A stretch of DNA of 64,000 nt, from NCBI RefSeq assembly GCF_003254545.1, contig NZ_QJRH01000071.1, positions 366,992 to 430,991 of the forward strand. The letters are read 5' to 3'. A program made the translations under genes and the position numbers. The stretch is from Flavobacterium tistrianum (lineage in GTDB: Bacteria; Bacteroidota; Bacteroidia; Flavobacteriales; Flavobacteriaceae). Shown here piece by piece: positions 59,801 through 64,000 of the stretch (the first letter of the stretch is position 1; every line of letters starts with the position of its first letter). Below the pieces are notes generated by a model. The model was not told where the DNA came from, searched no databases, and worked only from the letters and a program-made list of their open reading frames with translations.

Positions 59801-62800
59801 AAAAAAGTGAGCGATTTAACGCCTTCAGGAGCTGCTTATAAATGGTATAGTGCTGCTACAGGAGGTAGTTTATATGCAGGAACTGAAACTTTATCATCAG
59901 GGAATTATTATGTAAGTCAAACAAATGACTGTGGAGAGAGCACAAGAACTACAGTCTCTGTAACAATAAATAATACCGCTGCCCCTACAGTTTCATCTCA
60001 AACTTTTTGTTCTGGAGAATTAAAAAAAGTAAGTGATTTATCTCCTTCAGGAGCATCATATAAATGGTATAATGCTAACATAGGTGGAACTTTGTATGCA
60101 GGAAATGAAACACTTGCAACAGGAACTTATTATGTAAGCCAGACAACAAATGGATGTGAAAGTTTAAGAACAGCTGTAAATGTAACTGTAAATCAAACTC
60201 CAACTGCACCTTCAGCATCAACACAAACTTTCTGTTCATCAGAAAATAAAAAAGTAAAAGATTTAGTTGCAACAGGATCTAACTTAAAATGGTATGATTC
60301 AAGTGCAGGAGGTACACAATATTCAGGAGACGAAACTTTAACTTCAGGTAATTATTATGTAAGTCAAACTATTAATAGTTGTGAAAGTACAAGGCTTTTA
60401 GTGTCTGTCACTGTAAATCCTACACCGACAGCACCTTCAATTTCAGCAGATGGAGCAACAACTTTCTGCCAAGGAAGTAGTGTAACTTTGACTTCTACAG
60501 GAGGAAGCAGTTATTTATGGTCAACAGGAGCAACAACACAATCAATTATTGTATCAGCTTCAGGAAATTATAGTGTTAAAGTATCTAATGCTTCAGGATG
60601 TTATAGTGCATTTTCAACAGCAACAACTGTTACGGTAAATGCTATACCATCAGCACCGACAGCTTCAGCTCAAACATTCTGTTCATCAGACAATAAAAAA
60701 GTAGGCGATCTGTCTCCATCAGGAGTATCATATAAATGGTACAGCGCCAATACAGGCGGCACTCTGTATGCAGGAACTGAAACACTTGCAACGGGAACCT
60801 ATTACGTAAGCCAAACATCAAACGGATGCGAGAGTTCAAGAACTTCGGTATCGGTTACGGTGAATACTACGCCAACTGCACCGACAGCTTCTGCCCAAGC
60901 GTTTTGTTCATCAGACAATAAAAAAATAGGCGATCTGTCTCCATCAGGGGCATCATATAAATGGTACAGCGCTAATACAGGCGGAATTCTATACACGGGA
61001 ACTGAAGCGCTTGCAACAGGAACGTATTACGTAAGCCAAACAACAAATGGATGCGAGAGTTCAAGAACTTCGGTATCGGTTACAGTGAATACTACGCCAT
61101 CAGCACCGACAGCTTCTGGTCAAACGTTCTGTGCTTCAGACAATAAAAAAGTAAGCGATCTGTCTCCATCAGGAGCATCATATAAATGGTACAGCGCCAA
61201 TACGGGCGGGACTCTGTATTCAGGAACTGAAACACTTGCAACAGGAACGTATTACGTAAGCCAAACAACAAACGGATGCGAGAGTTTGAGAACTTCGGTA
61301 TCGGTTACAGTGAATGCTACGCCATCAGCACCAACAGCTTCAGCTCAAACATTCTGTTCATCGGACAATAAAAAAGTAAGCGACCTGTCTCCATCAGGAG
61401 CATCATATAAATGGTACAGCGCCAATACGGGCGGGACTCTGTATGCAGGAACTGAAACACTTGCAACAGGAACTTATTACGTAAGCCAAACAACAAACGG
61501 ATGCGAGAGTTTGAGAACTTCGTTATGGGATACAGTGAATGCTACGCCATCAGCACCGACAGCTTCAGCTCAAACATTCTGTTCATCGGACAATAAAAAA
61601 GTAAGCGACCTGTCTCCATCAGGAGCATCATATAAATGGTACAGCGCCAATACGGGCGGGACTCTGTATGCAGGAACTGAAACACTTGCAACAGGAACTT
61701 ATTACGTAAGCCAAACAACAAACGGATGCGAGAGCTCAAGAACTTCGGTATCGGTTACAGTAAATGCGACGCCAGCAGCGGCAGTATTAAGTGCTATAAC
61801 ACAGCCAACATGTTTAGATGCAAAGGGAAGCTTTAGTATTAATAATTACAATTCAGCTTATAATTATACAATAACTCCTTCAACTGGAGTTACAAATAAT
61901 GCAGGCACAATTACAGCACCTGCAGGGAGTTATATTATTTCAGTATCTTCTAATGGATGTTTTTCTAGTGATGTAAGTTTTGTTATAAAATCAATCTTAT
62001 GCGCTAATAATGATGATTTTGGAACAAAATCTTCGGGATCCGTAGCAGCAACAATTGGAAATGTAAAAACAAATGACACTTTAAATGGAGTGGCTGTTAC
62101 TAATGCAAATACAGTTGTATCAGTTCACAGTGATGCCCCATTAAGCGTTGATGCAAACGGAGATGTAACTCTAGCGGCAAACACGCCAAGCGGAACTTAC
62201 AGCATTACTTATGAAATCTGCGAGAAAGGTGCGAATCCAGCAAACTGCAAGACAGCAACAGCAGAAGTTAAGGTTGAAAACGGCTTAATTGCGGTTAAAG
62301 ACGATTTCGGAACAAAAACTTCAGGATCAACATCGGCAACTATCGGAAATGTAAAAACAAATGACACTTTAGACGGAGCATTTGTTACGTCTGGAAATAC
62401 AGTTGTTACAATAGATTCATCAGGACCATTAAGCGTTGATGCAAACGGAGATGTAACTCTAGCGGCAAACACGCCTAGCGGAACTTACAGCATTACTTAT
62501 GAAATCTGCGAGAAAGGCGCAAATCCTGCAAACTGCAAGACAGCAGTTGCGGAAGTTAAAGTTGTAAATACAATAGACGCAGTACTAGATACTATTGATC
62601 CAATTAATGGAAATATTGGCGGGACAACGGTATCTCTAATAGGAAATGATACATTAAATGGAAAACAAGCTGCAATTGGAATCAATTCTGGAGAAGTTGC
62701 AATAAATATTGTTGGTACTTTGCCATCAGGATTGACATTAAATGCAAATGGAACTATTACTGTTGCGCCAAATACGCCAAAAGGAAATTATGATCTAGAG

Positions 62801-64000
62801 TATAGAATTTGCGAAATAGGTGCAGTTCCTGCTAATTGCGATTCAGTAACTATTACCGTACCGGTAACGGCAGGAAACCTTGTAGCAAATGCAGATGAAA
62901 TTCCATCAGTTTTAGGATCGAATGTTCCTCAGACATTAGGGAAGAATGTTTTTGATAATGACACAAAAAATGCCCAGCCGTTAAATCCGTCAGATGTTAC
63001 GCTGAAAACTACAGTGGCAGATTCGAAAGGATATCTTACTGTAGATGCAAATGGAAACATTGTTTTAGGAGCAAGTCCGCCAGCAGGAGATTATGAATTG
63101 ACTTATGAAATCTGCGAGAAATTGAATCCAGACAACTGCAGTTCAAATACTGTGAAAGTAACAGTTGGTTTGCCGGTAATTGATGCAGTTGAAGATGTTA
63201 TAGCTTCAATAAACGGTAATATCGGAGGAACAACAATTTCATTGACTGCAAATGATAAATTAAATGGAAATCCAATTGTGGTTGGAACAGCTGCAGGAGA
63301 AGTTAAGTTTGAAATTATTGGAACGCTTCCGACAGGATTGACATTAAATGCAAATGGAACTATTACTGTTGCGCCAAATACGCCAAAAGGAAATTACAAT
63401 GTAGAATATAAAATCTGCGAAAACACAAATCCAACAAACTGCGATTCAGTAACTATTACTGTGCCTGTAACAGCAGGAAATCTTGTAGCAAATGCAGATG
63501 AAATTCCTTCAGTTTTAGGATCGAATGTTCCTCAGGCATTAGGGAAGAATGTTTTTGACAATGACACAAAAAATGCCCAGCCGTTAAATCCGTCAGATGT
63601 TACGCTGAAAACTACATCGGCAGATCCAAAAGGATATCTGACTGTAGATGCAAATGGAAACATTGTTTTAGGAGCAAATCCGCCAGCAGGAGATTATGAG
63701 CTGACGTATGAAATCTGCGAGAAACTGAATCCAGACAACTGCAGTTCAAATACTGTGAAAGTTACAGTTGCTATGCCGGTAATCGATGCCGTTGAAGATG
63801 TGATAGCTTCAATAAACGGAAATATCGGAGGAAAAACAATAGCATTAACAGCAAATGATAAATTAAACGGAAGCCCAATCGTAGTTGGAACAGGAGCTGG
63901 AGAAGTTAAGTTTGAAATTATCGGAACGCTTCCTACAGGATTAACTTTAAATTCAGATTACACTATCACTGTTGCGCCAAACACGCCAAAAGGAAATTAT
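56864..64000 (+). CDS. Giant secreted repeat protein with Ig-like domains (3' end outside window)
   Basis: The frame is open from ATG 56864 to the window edge (2379 codons). A signal peptide (SRLIFLIVFLLLNAYSVSA) is followed by an IgGFc-binding-like domain (about 30-450). An Ig-like unit follows, then a DUF11 domain (about 536-651, ITKAVDNATPCIGSNVEFTVKV ... LPSGYTYVNSTP). A long array of about 75-residue Ig-like repeats with the pattern FCSSDNKK...LSPSG...YKWYSANTGG...YYVSQT...GCESS comes next, then about 100-residue repeats ending ...TYEICEK. Such proteins are cell-surface adhesins or gliding adhesins. A type IX secretion C-terminal domain is expected outside the window but not seen. Confidence 0.88.
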   Translation, partial: MRNSTFCKSGFSRLIFLIVFLLLNAYSVSAQFYTKHYIAPAPWQYFNNANEIVIATNSVSTVNIRVSKSDGTLVTNLTASKGAPAVYRFIGAPSPTGTKAYAFDTVLNGIGLIVEGSAPVSINLRNVASDALTGQDIDKQIKGNAALTSFGDAGLGVRFRVGYYRDGSLGNFNNYGDQRPIYSIMATANNTTIKLNNIVTTTLNVGQSYLFKAPIGTLVESSNPIVMNTSAAIDTPGGCGDSAYNQIPPEAVLGTEYFLERGTGNSTAEQTTVVATQDDTSVTVEGYSTTGALVTRNTVVLDKAGKFYTFVNGSNNTNFTASRIVANKRVAVFSGTAQGCEVDISTIAPVSECGGSEFIETSKFKSYNSSNLDYFGYILLRSASEDVTINGVKTTSISGVGNRYQIGSTGWYIINFNSEQIGRPEVLSIESKAKLTVSIVQQAGGFSMAGFFSTFASLPEDPTLTYIEGGGCTNNTAKLTTQSGFDPYQWYYNGVAISGANSSTYIATKTGNYSVSYTLACGAQTPSKTASVTLCTDLGITKAVDNATPCIGSNVEFTVKVSNLGGNNVSGISVTDLLPSGYTYVNSTPSVGVYDATTGIWTIGDVEAQSSITLKIVATVNASGNYTNTAALPNGVDTNTANNSASVAVNPKSANLVVTNPASVCAPSTVNLTASAVTAGSSSNLTLSYWTNSGATTALSSPNAVTASGTYYIKAVSADGCTFIKPVVVTINPQPLTPKINGNATLCVTSASTVLKADNTAASYNGTSYLWSTGATTQSITVTTDGTYTLQIVNSSGCVSNSSAAVTVNFSPAPTASDQTFCSSENKTVGDLIVTGNNIKWYSSNSSNTVLASNLALTNNTDYYASQTLNGCESSRTRVRVTVNSKSSAPVAAASQSFCAADNSTVNNLQATGASLKWYNVSSGGTALLLSQGLTNGDYYVSQTANSCGESARTKVTVTINTRPSAPTVSSQAFCANDNKKVSDLTPSGAAYKWYSAATGGSLYAGTETLSSGNYYVSQTNDCGESTRTTVSVTINNTAAPTVSSQTFCSGELKKVSDLSPSGASYKWYNANIGGTLYAGNETLATGTYYVSQTTNGCESLRTAVNVTVNQTPTAPSASTQTFCSSENKKVKDLVATGSNLKWYDSSAGGTQYSGDETLTSGNYYVSQTINSCESTRLLVSVTVNPTPTAPSISADGATTFCQGSSVTLTSTGGSSYLWSTGATTQSIIVSASGNYSVKVSNASGCYSAFSTATTVTVNAIPSAPTASAQTFCSSDNKKVGDLSPSGVSYKWYSANTGGTLYAGTETLATGTYYVSQTSNGCESSRTSVSVTVNTTPTAPTASAQAFCSSDNKKIGDLSPSGASYKWYSANTGGILYTGTEALATGTYYVSQTTNGCESSRTSVSVTVNTTPSAPTASGQTFCASDNKKVSDLSPSGASYKWYSANTGGTLYSGTETLATGTYYVSQTTNGCESLRTSVSVTVNATPSAPTASAQTFCSSDNKKVSDLSPSGASYKWYSANTGGTLYAGTETLATGTYYVSQTTNGCESLRTSLWDTVNATPSAPTASAQTFCSSDNKKVSDLSPSGASYKWYSANTGGTLYAGTETLATGTYYVSQTTNGCESSRTSVSVTVNATPAAAVLSAITQPTCLDAKGSFSINNYNSAYNYTITPSTGVTNNAGTITAPAGSYIISVSSNGCFSSDVSFVIKSILCANNDDFGTKSSGSVAATIGNVKTNDTLNGVAVTNANTVVSVHSDAPLSVDANGDVTLAANTPSGTYSITYEICEKGANPANCKTATAEVKVENGLIAVKDDFGTKTSGSTSATIGNVKTNDTLDGAFVTSGNTVVTIDSSGPLSVDANGDVTLAANTPSGTYSITYEICEKGANPANCKTAVAEVKVVNTIDAVLDTIDPINGNIGGTTVSLIGNDTLNGKQAAIGINSGEVAINIVGTLPSGLTLNANGTITVAPNTPKGNYDLEYRICEIGAVPANCDSVTITVPVTAGNLVANADEIPSVLGSNVPQTLGKNVFDNDTKNAQPLNPSDVTLKTTVADSKGYLTVDANGNIVLGASPPAGDYELTYEICEKLNPDNCSSNTVKVTVGLPVIDAVEDVIASINGNIGGTTISLTANDKLNGNPIVVGTAAGEVKFEIIGTLPTGLTLNANGTITVAPNTPKGNYNVEYKICENTNPTNCDSVTITVPVTAGNLVANADEIPSVLGSNVPQALGKNVFDNDTKNAQPLNPSDVTLKTTSADPKGYLTVDANGNIVLGANPPAGDYELTYEICEKLNPDNCSSNTVKVTVAMPVIDAVEDVIASINGNIGGKTIALTANDKLNGSPIVVGTGAGEVKFEIIGTLPTGLTLNSDYTITVAPNTPKGNY
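60644..61768 (+). repeat. Five exact-period 225-bp repeats in the giant surface protein
   Basis: Units at 60644, 60869, 61094, 61319 and 61544 are each 225 bp (75 residues), starting at the T/I-P-S-A-P boundary. Neighbouring copies are almost identical, especially the last two, which suggests recent expansion or gene conversion. The codon aaatggtac for KWY recurs at 60734, 60959, 61184, 61409 and 61634. Older, diverged units of 222-231 bp precede them from about 59290. Confidence 0.9.
62573..64000 (+). repeat. Higher-order repeat of about 603 bp in the C-terminal part
   Basis: Two alternating kinds of about 100-residue units, IDAVEDVIASINGNIGG... and NLVANADEIPSVLGSNVPQ..., form a composite repeat. 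Composite starts are at 62573, 63179 and 63782 (spacing 606 and 603 bp). The third copy is cut by the window edge. Confidence 0.85.

Noticed and set aside
60644..61768. DNA repeat array as CRISPR or satellite
   Set aside because: The period is a multiple of three and the frame stays open through all units, so it is a coding repeat.
60075..62685. Several minus-strand open frames in the repeat region (60075, 60642, 60802, 61542, 62209, 62497)
   Set aside because: They are repeated shadows of the tandem repeats of the giant protein and recur with the repeat period.

Overview
The window looks like a chromosomal segment of a Flavobacterium-type member of the Bacteroidota. It is AT-rich. Its promoters fit the flavobacterial TTG / TAnnTTTG pattern rather than sigma70 boxes. 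Shine-Dalgarno sequences are weak. It carries an alternative complex III (ActABCDEF) plus aa3 oxidase operon, exported RRxFLK-type ferritin-like proteins, a DUF2723 membrane protein and a huge Ig-repeat surface protein. I cannot name the species from sequence alone.

Layout. 1-1078: end of aat and a MOSC-domain gene. 1075-8647 (minus strand): a thiamine biosynthesis operon behind a TPP riboswitch, in the order thiS-thiC-thiE-like-thiD-thiE-thiG-[GxxExxY cassette]-thiH-thiF. 8763-10704: tag, a lipoprotein and a queuosine-precursor transporter. 10866-12929: M3 peptidase, ending at a shared terminator. 12990-15932: rplM-rpsI-rpsB-tsf with an L13-leader-like hairpin. 16076-18893: two tandem exported ferritin-like proteins divergent from a LacI regulator. 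18935-22219: a small membrane protein and polA. 22467-25533: a two-component system flanked by three paralogous lysine-rich secreted mini-proteins that share an unusual direct-repeat promoter. 25618-31275: membrane phosphoesterase, a thioredoxin-fold protein without CxxC, a polysaccharide deacetylase and a DUF2723 protein. 31495-31802: duplicated tRNA-Gln. 32006-35277: AraC regulator, aldehyde dehydrogenase and a tandem universal stress protein. 35383-40168: rimP-nusA-infB behind a terminator-like leader. 40268-41324: a frameshifted DUF4920 gene and a SPOR protein. 41449-52968: the ACIII-cytochrome oxidase operon. 53042-56345: ruvB-P450-queG. 56864-64000: a giant repetitive surface protein open at the window edge.

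How the genes work together. The thi operon makes both halves of thiamine (ThiC/ThiD for the pyrimidine, ThiS/F/G/H for the thiazole), joins them with ThiE, and is shut off by TPP at its leader. ActA-F take electrons from menaquinol and deliver them through cytochrome c domains to the CuA/aa3 oxidase encoded directly downstream. The translation genes appear to be controlled by RNA structures in their leaders.

The most interesting unexplained items are: (i) the two-component system with lysine-rich exported peptides and 11-bp-period TCTTCAT repeats exactly 10 bp upstream of the -7 box at both peptide loci; (ii) a GxxExxY nuclease-like gene bounded by 25-bp inverted repeats and placed inside the thi operon; (iii) a 27-bp palindrome inserted in frame in the thiE-like gene; and (iv) recently homogenised 225-bp repeats in the giant surface protein.
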